Below, piece by piece: positions 15,513 through 24,160 of a stretch of DNA of 64,000 nt; position 1 is the first letter of the stretch, and the number at the start of each line of letters is the position of its first letter. The notes below the pieces were generated by a model. It was not told the origin of the DNA, did not search any database, and saw nothing but the letters and a program-made list of their open reading frames with translations. This DNA is from Subdoligranulum variabile (GTDB lineage: Bacteria; Bacillota; Clostridia; Oscillospirales; Ruminococcaceae): positions 5,714 to 69,713 of the forward strand of contig SFOX01000008.1 of NCBI GenBank assembly GCA_004552305.1. Reading direction: 5' to 3'. The position numbers and the translations under genes are program-made.

Positions 15513-17074
15513 GGCATAGCTCCTTCGTACTCGCTGGGGGTCAAAAATTCCACCGGCAGCCCCACGGTGCGCATGGCCCCGGCAATCTGCCGGTTGTAGC
15601 CCTCGCCGCGCCCGGTGTGGGTGTGCAGCCCGGCGTCCGCGTAGGCAGCCGTGCCGGGGCGGTAGCCGTCGGCACCCGCCAGCTTGACCTTGGCGGCATC
15701 GCACAGCCGCAGCAGGCGCAGCAGCATCAGCATACTGTTGCCGCCCTGGTCGTCGGCGGTGGAAAGCCGGTCGTAGTTCAGCACGGCACCCTGCTTGGCA
15801 GAGCGCAGGTTGCTGGTCAGGATCAGGCGGCAGGGGTAGGTCTTATCCTCCTCAAAGCGCTTGGCGTTAGAGAAAAAGGCGTAATCCACTGTGCGCTCGC
15901 CCGGCACAAAGTTGACCGACACCGTCACATCGGCATCGGCGGCTGCCACGGCAGCCTGCCCGGCGGGGGTGGCAAGGCTGGCGCCGGGTGCCAGCACCAG
16001 CACGGTCTTGCCCGCAAAGGCGGCATGCAGGTCGTGCAGGGCTTCGTCATCCTGCACGCGGCGGTTCTTGTATTCCTGATACAGCGTGTCGGCGTAAGCC
16101 TTGTCAAAGGCGGTCTTTTTTTCGGGTGCGATGGCAGCCAGAATGTGGTTGATGTCGCGGTTGGTCAAATCGCCCTTGCCCAGATAATGCTCGGCATAGT
16201 TGCGGTGCAGGTTGAACCGCGCCGACAAAAAATACGCCGGGGTGTAGCCCCACGGGCTTTCGCCCTTGATGGGGGCGATGTAATCCTGAATGGCGTCCAT
16301 GATCTGATCCAGATCAAAGTGGCGGGCGCAGTTCTCGTTCATATAATCGGCGGTCAGCTCAATGGGAAGGTTGCCGGGGATACGCCCCATGCCGATCAGA
16401 CTTGCGTCCACGGTTTTATCGCGCTGCAGCGGCATTTCCAAAAATTCCTGCGCAAGGCAGAAGCTCAGCGCCATATTCTCGTGCAGGTGCAGCCCCAGCC
16501 GGATGGCGGGGTCCAGATTGTGGTCGGCCAGCGCGGTGATGCGCTGCAGATCCTTGCGGCGCATACTGCCGAAGGTATCCACAATAGAGAACTGCCACGG
16601 GTGGATTTTGTTGACCTCGTCCAGGATCCACAAAATCTCGCTGTCGGTGTAGCCCATAATGTTGATGGGGTTGATCGCCAGCTTGTAGCCGCGCGCCTTG
16701 ACCTCCCGCGCAAAGTCCATGCCCTCGCGGATGTCGTAGTCGTGTGCGGTAATGCGCAGAATTTCAATGCCGGTGCCGTCGTAGGGCGTCAGCTTGCGGA
16801 TATCGTAGTTGGAGCGCATCGCCATGCCGGAGTACATTGTACTGCCGCGGCTGCCCGGCGGGGGCAGCAGGCGGTTCAGCTCCTCGATGGTGTTGCAGAC
16901 GGTGACGTCGGGGTCGTAGCCCGGCACGTTGCGCAGAAAGCCGACCTCGACAATATCCACCCCGGCGTTGGTCAGCGCCCGGATGATATGCTTGGCGGGG
17001 GATGCCCCCCACTGCCAGTTGTTGATATATCCGCCGTCGCGCAGGGTGCAGTCCAACAGCTTTACGTCAGGCAT
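15509..17074 (-). CDS. HMGL-type pyruvate aldolase fused to an MptE/DUF115-like domain
   Basis: A 521-residue fusion. Residues 1 to about 290 are an HMGL/DRE-TIM aldolase: LLDCTLRDGGYINNW with the catalytic Arg-Asp, a second barrel motif IGMGRIPGN, and LHLHENMAL metal ligands. The family includes 4-hydroxy-2-oxovalerate aldolase, which makes or breaks C-C bonds to pyruvate. Residues about 335-521 start KTVLVLAPGASLATPAGQAA, a Rossmann-like GxSL motif seen in MptE/DUF115 and resembling some sialyltransferase folds. Neighbours are KdsB-, KdsC- and GT52-like genes, so the enzyme may condense an aldose with pyruvate into a ulosonic acid. That reaction is inferred. The gene overlaps the kdsB-like gene by 8 bases. 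Confidence 0.88.
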   Translation of the reverse strand: MPDVKLLDCTLRDGGYINNWQWGASPAKHIIRALTNAGVDIVEVGFLRNVPGYDPDVTVCNTIEELNRLLPPPGSRGSTMYSGMAMRSNYDIRKLTPYDGTGIEILRITAHDYDIREGMDFAREVKARGYKLAINPINIMGYTDSEILWILDEVNKIHPWQFSIVDTFGSMRRKDLQRITALADHNLDPAIRLGLHLHENMALSFCLAQEFLEMPLQRDKTVDASLIGMGRIPGNLPIELTADYMNENCARHFDLDQIMDAIQDYIAPIKGESPWGYTPAYFLSARFNLHRNYAEHYLGKGDLTNRDINHILAAIAPEKKTAFDKAYADTLYQEYKNRRVQDDEALHDLHAAFAGKTVLVLAPGASLATPAGQAAVAAADADVTVSVNFVPGERTVDYAFFSNAKRFEEDKTYPCRLILTSNLRSAKQGAVLNYDRLSTADDQGGNSMLMLLRLLRLCDAAKVKLAGADGYRPGTAAYADAGLHTHTGRGEGYNRQIAGAMRTVGLPVEFLTPSEYEGAMP

Positions 17075-17801
17075 CGTGCTTCTCCTTCAAAATTTCGTTG
17101 ACCAGCGCCAGATCCTTGGGCGTATCGACGCTGACTGTCTTGTACGGGCTTACGATGGCGTGTACCTTGCGCCCGTTTTCGACATAGCGCATCATATCGT
17201 TTTCCTCGGCGCGTTCCAAGATGGACTTGGGGGTGTCGTGGTAGAACTGCAGCGCCTGCTTGCTGTACAGCTGAATGCCGGTGACCTTCTCGTAGTCAAA
17301 ATCCAGCGTGCCTTTGGGGTACGGGATGGGGCTGCGGGAGATCATCAGCACCTCGCGCGCGGCGTTGGTGACGACCTTCTGGTTGGAAAAATCCACCACG
17401 TCCGCCGGGTGCTGCATCACGTTGGTCAGCACCGCCACATAGCAGGCATCGTCGGGCAGGGTGTCGGGCAAAATCAAATCGAACGCCGCGGGGTCAACCA
17501 GCGGCTCGTCGCCCATCAGCTGCAGGTACAGGTCGGCGTCCACCTTGGTGCTGACCTCCCAGATGCGCCCGGTGGGGGTGTCGTGGTCGGGGCTGGTCAT
17601 CACGCATTTCATATCGTACTGTGCGCAGACGTCAGCGATGCGCGTATCGTCTGTGGCAATCAGCACATCGTCCAGCTTGGCGCACGCCCTGGCGGCGCGG
17701 TACACCCACCAGATCATCGGCTTGCCCAGCACATCGGCCAAGGGCTTGCCGGGCATACGGGTGCTGGCATAGCGGGCGGGAATCACGGCAATGGTTTTCA
17801 T
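17067..17801 (-). CDS. KdsB-like CMP-ulosonate cytidylyltransferase
   Basis: A 244-residue nucleotidyltransferase. It starts IAVIPARYASTRMPGKPLAD, the KdsB signature, and has VLIATDD, LQLMGDEPLVD and the C-terminal VSVDTPKDLALV. KdsB couples CTP with 3-deoxy-manno-octulosonate to make CMP-KDO for Gram-negative LPS. This appears to be a Gram-positive, so the likely substrate is a KDO-like ulosonic acid of a capsule or wall glycan. Length is normal. It lies 13 bases after the GT52-like gene. Confidence 0.93.
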   Translation of the reverse strand: MKTIAVIPARYASTRMPGKPLADVLGKPMIWWVYRAARACAKLDDVLIATDDTRIADVCAQYDMKCVMTSPDHDTPTGRIWEVSTKVDADLYLQLMGDEPLVDPAAFDLILPDTLPDDACYVAVLTNVMQHPADVVDFSNQKVVTNAAREVLMISRSPIPYPKGTLDFDYEKVTGIQLYSKQALQFYHDTPKSILERAEENDMMRYVENGRKVHAIVSPYKTVSVDTPKDLALVNEILKEKHDA

Positions 17802-17814
17802 GGCAGTTTCCTCT

Positions 17815-18780
17815 TTACAATAAAGAACGGGCTTCGTCCAGCGTCAGGTGTATCTTTTCTTCGGCGGCGGTGAATCCGCGCAGCACAAAGCTTTGCACCG
17901 TGACGGCACGGCGGAAGGTAAACGGCAGGCAGAAGTTCAGCACCTCGCTGGGCATGGTGCGCTGTAAAATCACAGCGCCGGGGAACAGGGCGGCGTAGTC
18001 GGTTTCATCGCGCGGGTGCGTCTTGATAAACAGCGGCCCTACGGTATATTTTTTTGCCACCGCTTGGAACATGGCATCCTGCTGCGCCTGCGTCAGCAAG
18101 CCGTCCTGCACAAAGCTGCGGGGCAAAAGCAGCGTTGCCCCGGCGGCGTTCTGCGGCAGCGGCTGCGTGATAAACACGCTGCGCACCATGGATTTTTCGC
18201 TCTCGGTCAGGCTTTGCAAAAGCTGCGCCTTGCTGTCACCGACGAGCTTTTCCGCCCCAAACAGGATGCAGCGGGCGGGATCCTCGCTCTCGACCTTTTT
18301 GCAATAGCGGCTGTCGCCCCAGTAGAGATATCCCTTGCCGCTGCGCTGCTTTTTGGCAAAATCCGGCTGGCGGCGCTGGGCTTCGACCAGCGATTGGTCG
18401 GGACCGATCGTGCTGGCAAAGGTGTCCTCGCACAGGGTGTAGGCGGCGCGGCAGTCCTGCAGATAGCGCCCCAGGACGCTCCAATCGTTATGGATAAATA
18501 TCTCCGCATAGCGGTCGGGCTGCAAGTGCCAGCCGCAGCGCTTTTCAAAGCCGCGGCGGTTGCGCTGCTGCCCCAGAAAGCCGGTGGCAATGCCCGGCCA
18601 GGCATCCTCGCGCACAAGGATCGGCGTCACAACACCGGTGGCGCGCAGCCTTTGCGCCAGCGCCTGCGCCTCGGGTACCTTGGCAGAAAGCACCAATTCG
18701 TGGGGGGCGCCCGCCGTGCGGGATGCCCGCACCAGATCGATCAGCACTTGATACGCCGTGTGGCAGATATACAGATTCAT
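17815..18780 (-). CDS. GT52/polysialyltransferase-like glycosyltransferase
   Basis: A 321-residue protein starting MNLYICHTAYQVLIDLVRAS, typical of the GT52/PST sialyltransferase-like fold, which uses CMP-activated ulosonic acids. Other family-like marks are an acidic motif (LCEDTFAS), the His-Pro motif in FIKTHPRDE and a downstream Ser in TMPSEVLN. The start ATG 18780 overlaps the exporter ATPase stop (ATGA); an upstream in-frame start would lie inside that gene. Next to a KdsB-like enzyme this is the probable CMP-ulosonate transferase. Family assignment is by motif only. Confidence 0.78.
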   Translation of the reverse strand: MNLYICHTAYQVLIDLVRASRTAGAPHELVLSAKVPEAQALAQRLRATGVVTPILVREDAWPGIATGFLGQQRNRRGFEKRCGWHLQPDRYAEIFIHNDWSVLGRYLQDCRAAYTLCEDTFASTIGPDQSLVEAQRRQPDFAKKQRSGKGYLYWGDSRYCKKVESEDPARCILFGAEKLVGDSKAQLLQSLTESEKSMVRSVFITQPLPQNAAGATLLLPRSFVQDGLLTQAQQDAMFQAVAKKYTVGPLFIKTHPRDETDYAALFPGAVILQRTMPSEVLNFCLPFTFRRAVTVQSFVLRGFTAAEEKIHLTLDEARSLL

Positions 18781-20060
18781 CCCTCTGCCTCCACCAGCTT
18801 GACCGGCGGGAAGTGGATGCGTCCCCAGCCGGGCGCCCATTCGGGGATGCTCATATCGCTGGGGGTCACCTCAAAGGCGAACTCCACGGCAGGCTTGTCG
18901 AGGCAGACCGCGCTGCCGATCACGCCGTCAAAGACATCCAGATAGAAGTAATACTGCCCCGCGCCCAGCATGGCGGGGTCAAACTCAAACACGGTGGTGT
19001 ACAGCCTGCCCGGTTCGGCGGCGCCGAGGTTGACCGGGTGGGTGATGCCCACGGGCGAGGAATCCCGCGCGTGGAGGTTCATCTTCATATTGATGCCGGC
19101 AAACGGCTCGGTGACGCGCCACTGGATTTGCACCCGCACCGGCTCATTGTCGGCAAAAACGCTGGACTCCTTGCCCAAAAAGCGCAGGCTTTCCAACCGC
19201 AGGCGCTGCCCGGCGCCGACGTTCATACGCCCGACCTTGCGCAGGTCATAGTGTACCACGTTGACGTCGGTGGTATCCATATAGATGGCGATGGCTTTTT
19301 CGACGTCGCCGTCAAAGATGATGCGCCCCTGATCCAGCACGATGCAGCGGGTGCAGAGCTGGCGGATGGTGCTCATATTGTGGCTGACGTACAGCACGGT
19401 GCGCCCGTCCTCGTTGGCGACGTTGCTCATCTTGCCCAGACATTTCTGCTGGAATTTCATATCGCCGACCGCCAGCACCTCGTCCATCACCAGAATTTCG
19501 CTGTCCAGATGCGCCGCCACGGCGAACGCCAGCTTGACAAACATACCGCTGGAATAGCGCTTGACGGGGGTGTCGATAAAATCGCCGCACTCGGAAAATT
19601 CAATGATCTGCGGCAGCTTGGCGTCGATCTCGGCGCGGGACATACCCAAAATTGCGCCGTTCATATAGATGTTTTCGCGCCCGGTCATCTCGTTGTTGAA
19701 GCCGGTGCCGACCTCCAGCATACTGGAAATGCGCCCCTTGATGCGGATCTCGCCCTCGGTGGGGGCGGTGATGCGGGTCAGCAGCTTGAGCAGGGTGGAT
19801 TTTCCGGCGCCGTTGCGCCCGATAATGCCCAGCGCCTCGCCCTTGTACACGGTCAGGTCCACGCCGTTGAGCGCCATAAAGGTCTGCCCGTACAGCCGCG
19901 TGTCGGTGCCGATGATGGTGTTGGGATCCTCCTTGCCGCGCACACGCGCCCACCAGCTTTGCAGATCGTGCGTCAGCGTGCCGCCGCCGATCTGTCCGAG
20001 CTTGTACTGCTTTTTCAGCCCCTCAATTTCAATAACGGGGGTCTTTTCGGTTTTCTGCAT
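18777..20060 (-). CDS. Polysaccharide ABC exporter ATPase with C-terminal sugar-binding domain (Wzt type)
   Basis: A 427-residue protein. Residues 1 to about 265 form the ATPase: Walker A GRNGAGKST, signature YSSGM, Walker B ILVMDEVLAVGD and the switch His in YVSHNM. The Gln-loop region LEVGTGFNNEMTGRENIYMN is diagnostic of Wzt/TagH/RfbE exporters. Residues about 290-427 are a beta-rich Wzt C-terminal domain that reads the finished glycan end before export. The start is ATG 20060 behind GGAGG; an upstream GTG overlaps that ribosome site. It lies 11 bases after its permease gene. Confidence 0.95.
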   Translation of the reverse strand: MQKTEKTPVIEIEGLKKQYKLGQIGGGTLTHDLQSWWARVRGKEDPNTIIGTDTRLYGQTFMALNGVDLTVYKGEALGIIGRNGAGKSTLLKLLTRITAPTEGEIRIKGRISSMLEVGTGFNNEMTGRENIYMNGAILGMSRAEIDAKLPQIIEFSECGDFIDTPVKRYSSGMFVKLAFAVAAHLDSEILVMDEVLAVGDMKFQQKCLGKMSNVANEDGRTVLYVSHNMSTIRQLCTRCIVLDQGRIIFDGDVEKAIAIYMDTTDVNVVHYDLRKVGRMNVGAGQRLRLESLRFLGKESSVFADNEPVRVQIQWRVTEPFAGINMKMNLHARDSSPVGITHPVNLGAAEPGRLYTTVFEFDPAMLGAGQYYFYLDVFDGVIGSAVCLDKPAVEFAFEVTPSDMSIPEWAPGWGRIHFPPVKLVEAEG

Positions 20061-20071
20061 AGTCCCCCTCC

Positions 20072-20938
20072 TCACACGGTGTCCATAAAGGTCTTTTCAA
20101 TGCGGCTGAACAGCACTACGCCCAAAACCAACGCCGCAGCGGTAAATACCAGGCTGTAGGCGACGCCCCACGCGGTCACGGTGCCGCCGCCCAGCGTCGC
20201 GGCGCGGAACACCTCGATGGGGGCGGTCATGGGGTTGAACTGCAGCAGCGCCTGCAGGCGGGGGCTGTTGTTCAGCATCGAAACGGGATACACCACAGGG
20301 GAGGCGTACATCCACAGCTGCACGCCGAAGCCCACGGCAATGGCAAGGTCGCGGTATTTGGTGGTCAGGCTGGACACAATGATGCCCACGCCCAGCCCCA
20401 GCAGCATGACCTGCAGCATAACCACCGGCAGCGCCAGCACCCACAGGCTGAGGTGCATCTGCGCACCGGTCAGGGCAAAGTACACCCAGAAGCAGGCAAA
20501 CATCGCGCACTGCACAAGGAAGTTGATGAGCGCCGTCAGCACCTGACTGATGGGGGTGGTCAGGCGCGGAAAGTACACCTTGCCGAACACACCCGAGTTG
20601 GCAACAAAGGTATTGGCGGTGTTGTTGACACAGTTGGCAAAGAAGGTCCAGACCGTGTTGCCCGCCATATAAAACAAAAACGCCGGTGTGCCGTCGGTCG
20701 AAAGCCCTGCCAGCCCGCCGAACACCACGTTGAAGATCACGGTGGTCAGCAGCGGGTTCAGGATGATCCACGCCGGGCCCAGAATGGTCTGCTTGTACAG
20801 CACGGTAAAGTTGCGCTTGACGAACATCCCGATCAGGTCACGGTAGCGCCACAGCTCTGCCAGATCTATATCAAACCAACCGGTCCGCGGGCGCACCACA
20901 GCGGTCCATTCGGCGGTGTTTTGCGTTTTTTCGCTCAT
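20072..20938 (-). CDS. Polysaccharide ABC exporter permease (Wzm type, ABC-2)
   Basis: A 288-residue ABC-2 membrane protein with six hydrophobic segments. LWRYRDLIGMFVKRNFTVLYKQT is the usual cytoplasmic N-terminal helix of Wzm/TagG, followed by ILGPAWIILNPLL. It forms the channel that moves lipid-linked glycan across the membrane. The start ATG 20938 is chosen because AAAGG lies 8 bases upstream; an earlier start would overlap the promoter. First gene of the nine-gene operon. Confidence 0.94.
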   Translation of the reverse strand: MSEKTQNTAEWTAVVRPRTGWFDIDLAELWRYRDLIGMFVKRNFTVLYKQTILGPAWIILNPLLTTVIFNVVFGGLAGLSTDGTPAFLFYMAGNTVWTFFANCVNNTANTFVANSGVFGKVYFPRLTTPISQVLTALINFLVQCAMFACFWVYFALTGAQMHLSLWVLALPVVMLQVMLLGLGVGIIVSSLTTKYRDLAIAVGFGVQLWMYASPVVYPVSMLNNSPRLQALLQFNPMTAPIEVFRAATLGGGTVTAWGVAYSLVFTAAALVLGVVLFSRIEKTFMDTV

Positions 20939-20978
20939 AAAAAAAGCCTTTCTGTGTAAAATTTGCATATATGTTAGG

Positions 20979-21007
20979 ATTATACCACATATCGAGGGAT
21001 TTTACAA
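20979..21007 (-). promoter_or_regulatory. Promoter of the surface-glycan operon
   Basis: Minus strand TTGTAA (21007-21002), 17-base spacer ending TGTGG, TATAAT (20984-20979). The single strong promoter seen for the nine-gene operon, with a short leader of about 35 bases. Confidence 0.85.
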
Positions 21008-21088
21008 GCCTTGCCCCTGCCGCGCCTGGCTTTGTTTGTGTAGGTTTGTCATCTGCACTTTATATTCTTCACAATTTGCGCTGCCCTA

Positions 21089-21118
21089 TTGAAAATATAG
21101 GAATACTGGGTATATAAT
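21089..21118 (+). promoter_or_regulatory. Promoter of pyrG
   Basis: TTGAAA (21089-21094), 18-base spacer, TATAAT (21113-21118), about 30 bases before the start codon. Bacterial pyrG in Bacillus is controlled by a G-run attenuator in the leader; no such leader or terminator is present here. Confidence 0.75.
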
Positions 21119-21155
21119 ATCTCTGTGTTTTTGCGCATTTGAGGGAGGTATATTT

Positions 21156-22775
21156 ATGGCAACCAAGTATATTTTTGTCACAGGCGGTGTTGTGTCCGGG
21201 TTGGGAAAGGGCATCACCGCCGCCAGTCTGGGGCGGCTGCTGAAAACCCGCGGGCTGAAGGTCGCCAGCCAAAAGCTGGACCCGTACATCAACGTGGACC
21301 CCGGCACGATGAGCCCCTTGCAGCACGGCGAGGTGTTCGTGACCGACGACGGCACCGAAACGGATCTGGACTTGGGACATTATGAACGTTTTATCGACGA
21401 AAACCTGAACAAATATTCCAACCTGACCACCGGCAAGGTCTACTGGAACGTGCTGAACAAGGAGCGTCAGGGCGCGTATCTGGGGCAGACCGTGCAGATC
21501 ATCCCCCACATCACCGACGAGATCAAGAGCTACATCTACAACCTTGCCCGCAGCACCGAGGCGGACGTTGTCATTACCGAAATCGGCGGCACGACCGGCG
21601 ACATCGAAAGCCAGCCTTTTTTGGAAGCGATCCGTCAGGTCGGGCTGGAGCAGGGCGCCGAAAACTGCTGCTACATCCATGTGGTGCTGGTGCCGTACAT
21701 CTCCGGCTCGGACGAGTACAAGTCCAAGCCGGCGCAGCATTCCTGCAAGGAGCTGCAGGGCATGGGCATTGCGCCCAACGTCATTGTGCTGCGCGCCGAT
21801 GGTCCCGTGGGCAACGATATCAAGCACAAAATCAGTATGTTCTGCAACGTGCGCCCCGACTGTGTCATTGAAAACCTGACGATGCCCAGCCTGTACGAGT
21901 GTCCGCTGATGCTGGATGCCGCCGGGCTGACCGACGTCGTGACCCGCCAGCTGCATCTTGACACCCCCGCCAGCGACCTGACCGAATGGAAGGAGCTGAT
22001 CGGGCGCATTGCTGCGCGCAGCCGCACCTGCCGCATTGCGCTGGTGGGCAAGTATGTCAAGCTGCACGACGCCTACCTGAGCGTGATGGAAAGCCTGTAC
22101 CACGCGGGCTTTGAGAACGAGTGCAAGGTGGATATCCGCTGGGTGGACAGCGAAAATCTGACCGATCAGGCACGCTGCGCCGAGGAATTTGCCGATGTGG
22201 ACGGCATCATCCTGCCCGGCGGATTTGGCGACCGCGGCATCGAAGGGATGATCCAGGCTGCCCGCTATGCCCGCGAAAACAACCTGCCGTATTTCGGCAT
22301 CTGCCTGGGTATGCAGATCATGGTGATGGAGTACGCGCGCGGCGTGCTGGGCTATGCGGACGCCAACTCCGGCGAGTTTACCCCCGACGGTGCGCACAAC
22401 GTCATTGCCCTGATGCCCGACCAGCAGGGCAATATCCCCAAGGGCGGCACGATGCGCTTGGGCAAGTACCCCTGCGCGGTCACCCCCGGCACCAAGATGG
22501 CGGAATGCTACGGCACCGCCCAGATCGACGAGCGCCACCGCCACCGCTACGAGTTCAACAACGATTACCGCGCCGAGTTTGAGGAGAAGGGGCTTGTCAT
22601 TGCAGGCACCAGCCCCGACGGGCATCTGGTGGAAGCGGTGGAGATCCCGGGACGCGCGTTCCATGTGGGCGTGCAGTTCCACCCCGAATTCAAGAGCCGC
22701 CCCAACCGCGCCCACCCGCTGTTTAAAGGGTTTATTGCGGCCGCGATGCAATACCAGCTGCAGAAGAACCAATAA
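21156..22775 (+). CDS. pyrG: CTP synthase
   Basis: A 539-residue cytosolic enzyme that aminates UTP to CTP with glutamine and ATP. The synthetase domain (1 to about 265) starts KYIFVTGGVVSGLGKGITAA and has the SQKLDPYINVDPG and CTP/UTP-contact regions. The glutamine amidotransferase domain has the nucleophile Cys in GICLGMQ and His-Glu in FHPEFKSRP. Length is normal. GGAGG precedes the ATG. It provides the CTP that the divergent neighbouring operon would need for CMP-sugar synthesis, though this is a housekeeping gene. Confidence 0.98.
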   Translation: MATKYIFVTGGVVSGLGKGITAASLGRLLKTRGLKVASQKLDPYINVDPGTMSPLQHGEVFVTDDGTETDLDLGHYERFIDENLNKYSNLTTGKVYWNVLNKERQGAYLGQTVQIIPHITDEIKSYIYNLARSTEADVVITEIGGTTGDIESQPFLEAIRQVGLEQGAENCCYIHVVLVPYISGSDEYKSKPAQHSCKELQGMGIAPNVIVLRADGPVGNDIKHKISMFCNVRPDCVIENLTMPSLYECPLMLDAAGLTDVVTRQLHLDTPASDLTEWKELIGRIAARSRTCRIALVGKYVKLHDAYLSVMESLYHAGFENECKVDIRWVDSENLTDQARCAEEFADVDGIILPGGFGDRGIEGMIQAARYARENNLPYFGICLGMQIMVMEYARGVLGYADANSGEFTPDGAHNVIALMPDQQGNIPKGGTMRLGKYPCAVTPGTKMAECYGTAQIDERHRHRYEFNNDYRAEFEEKGLVIAGTSPDGHLVEAVEIPGRAFHVGVQFHPEFKSRPNRAHPLFKGFIAAAMQYQLQKNQ

Positions 22776-22777
22776 TA

Positions 22778-23235
22778 GAGTTAAGAGTTGAGCGTGTAGA
22801 GTTTAGATTTTGTGTGCCCGCTATGCGGGCACATTTTTTTATGGGGCAACAAAAAATCATGGCGCGGTAGGGGCGGGGTATGCCCCGCCCGCGATTTTGC
22901 GGGAATTACAATATTACGGGTGGGTTGTAGGGGCGGCATATATGCCGCCCGTTGCAGCCAACCCGGTAATGCGATATAACGGGCAAACCGCACGGGACGC
23001 CTATAGGCGTCCCCTACAAACCTGCCGGAAAAGCCATACACAAAACACATTGCCGTGTAGGGGCGGTCATTGACCGCCCGTTGCAGCCATCCCGGCAGCG
23101 CAGCCTGACGGGTAAACCCCACGGGCGAGCCATCCTCGCCCCTACAACCAAAGGGGGAATTGCCATAAAATAAAAATGTGTCCGCTTAGCGGACACACCA
23201 AATCTCAACTCTAAACTCTTAACTTTCCACTCTTC
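22778..23235. repeat. Composite repeat block flanked by inverted heptamer-hairpin elements (copies 5 and 6)
   Basis: Left end, two bases after the pyrG stop: heptamers (22778-22805) and hairpin TGTGCCCGC/GCGGGCACA (22813-22833) with T7, a likely pyrG terminator. Right end, in reverse orientation: hairpin TGTGTCCGC/GCGGACACA (about 23177-23197) and heptamers (about 23203-23235). Between them lie GGGGCGGGGTATGCCCCGCC, GGGCGGCATATATGCCGCCC, GGGACGCCTATAGGCGTCCC, GGGCGGTCATTGACCGCCC and GGGCGAGCCATCCTCGCCCC. No coding signal. Confidence 0.85.
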
Positions 23236-23374
23236 AAAAATGTTTACAACTTTTTTGAAACATACGCCCCCGGAATCTCGTACTATACAATATAGCAGCA
23301 AGGGCAGGCAAGATACATCAAAATCCGCACAATTTTCGCGGTTTTCCCCTGCGCAATCTTGGCAGATTTTTCTC

Positions 23375-23404
23375 TTGTTTTTCGTAGCTGCGTTGGTATA
23401 TAAT
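23375..23404 (+). promoter_or_regulatory. Promoter of the PAP2 phosphatase gene
   Basis: TTGTTT (23375-23380), 18-base spacer, TATAAT (23399-23404), 45 bases before the start. Confidence 0.65.
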
Positions 23405-23449
23405 AGTGCATCGTCCGAAAGGGCGTATCCGTTCAAAAGGAGCTTGTTT

Positions 23450-24121
23450 ATGCGAAATTGGTGCGCGCGCCATCCCGTTGGCTTTATGGCGCTTTATACC
23501 TTGTTTTACTTAACCTTTTTTGCGCTGCTGGAAAAAACCGTTACGGTGCCTGATTTGTGGGTACACTGCCGGCTGGATGACCTGATCCCGTTTTGCAAGT
23601 ATGCCATTGTGCCGTATGCAGTGTGGTTTCCGTGGATACCTTTCACACTGTTTTACCTTTTATATAAGGCGCCGCGCCGGGATTTCTGGCGGCTGTGCCT
23701 GCCGCTGTTCGGCGGTATGACGCTGGCGCTGCTGTTCTACGCCGTTGTCCCCAACGGTCTTGCCCTGCGCCCCGCCTATGTGCCAGGGCAGGATATCTTT
23801 GCCTGCGCCGTGCGCCGCCTTTACCGCAGCGACACCCCCACCAACGTCTGCCCGTCCATCCATGTGTTCAACTCGGTCACGCTGATGCTGGCGTACCTGC
23901 GCTCGTCCTGCTTTGCCGCACCGCGCCGCCGCTGGATGCGCCCCACCGCCGTGGTGCTGTGCCTGTCCATCACGGCGTCCACCATGCTGCTGAAGCAGCA
24001 CAGCGTCATTGACGTGCTGTTCGGCGCACTGCTGGCACTGGCGCTGGACTACGCCGCCGCCGTGCTGGAGCGTCAGGGCATCCCCGAGCGCCGCTCCCGC
24101 CGCCTGCCGCAGCAAATTTAA
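23450..24121 (+). CDS. PAP2-superfamily membrane phosphatase
   Basis: A 223-residue membrane protein with about six hydrophobic segments. The PAP2 motifs appear as RP in LALRPAYVPG (C1, with the Lys not obvious), CPSIHVFNS (C2, Ser-Ile-His instead of Ser-Gly-His) and KQHSVIDVLFG (C3, catalytic His and Asp). The family removes phosphate from lipid phosphates such as undecaprenyl diphosphate or phosphatidic acid. The ATG at 23450 has AAAGGAG upstream; a longer reading from 23240 runs through the promoter and is rejected. Exact substrate unknown. Confidence 0.85.
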   Translation: MRNWCARHPVGFMALYTLFYLTFFALLEKTVTVPDLWVHCRLDDLIPFCKYAIVPYAVWFPWIPFTLFYLLYKAPRRDFWRLCLPLFGGMTLALLFYAVVPNGLALRPAYVPGQDIFACAVRRLYRSDTPTNVCPSIHVFNSVTLMLAYLRSSCFAAPRRRWMRPTAVVLCLSITASTMLLKQHSVIDVLFGALLALALDYAAAVLERQGIPERRSRRLPQQI

Positions 24122-24129
24122 CGATCTGG

Positions 24130-24160
24130 ATTCCCCGCGTTCCGACGCGGGGAATTTTTT
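24130..24160 (+). terminator. Terminator after the PAP2 gene
   Basis: Stem ATTCCCCGCG/CGCGGGGAAT with a short loop and T6. Confidence 0.92.

Noticed and set aside
15617..17101. 494-codon plus-strand frame over the aldolase gene
   Set aside because: Antisense shadow of a gene with clear motifs; no ribosome site or family.
12774..20938. KdsB and KdsC homologues as evidence for a Gram-negative LPS organism
   Set aside because: No lipid A, KdsA or WaaA genes are seen, and sortase, ECF, HPr-type and CD1247 genes point to a Firmicute; the sugar is more likely part of a capsule or wall glycan.
21069..22772. 567-codon frame antisense to pyrG
   Set aside because: Low-complexity composition rich in His, Gln, Val and Gly with no domain; mirror of an unquestionable CTP synthase.
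22778..23235. Possible CRISPR array or insertion sequence
   Set aside because: Units are unlike each other in arms and spacing, there are no cas genes and no transposase; it is a cluster of dispersed palindromes.
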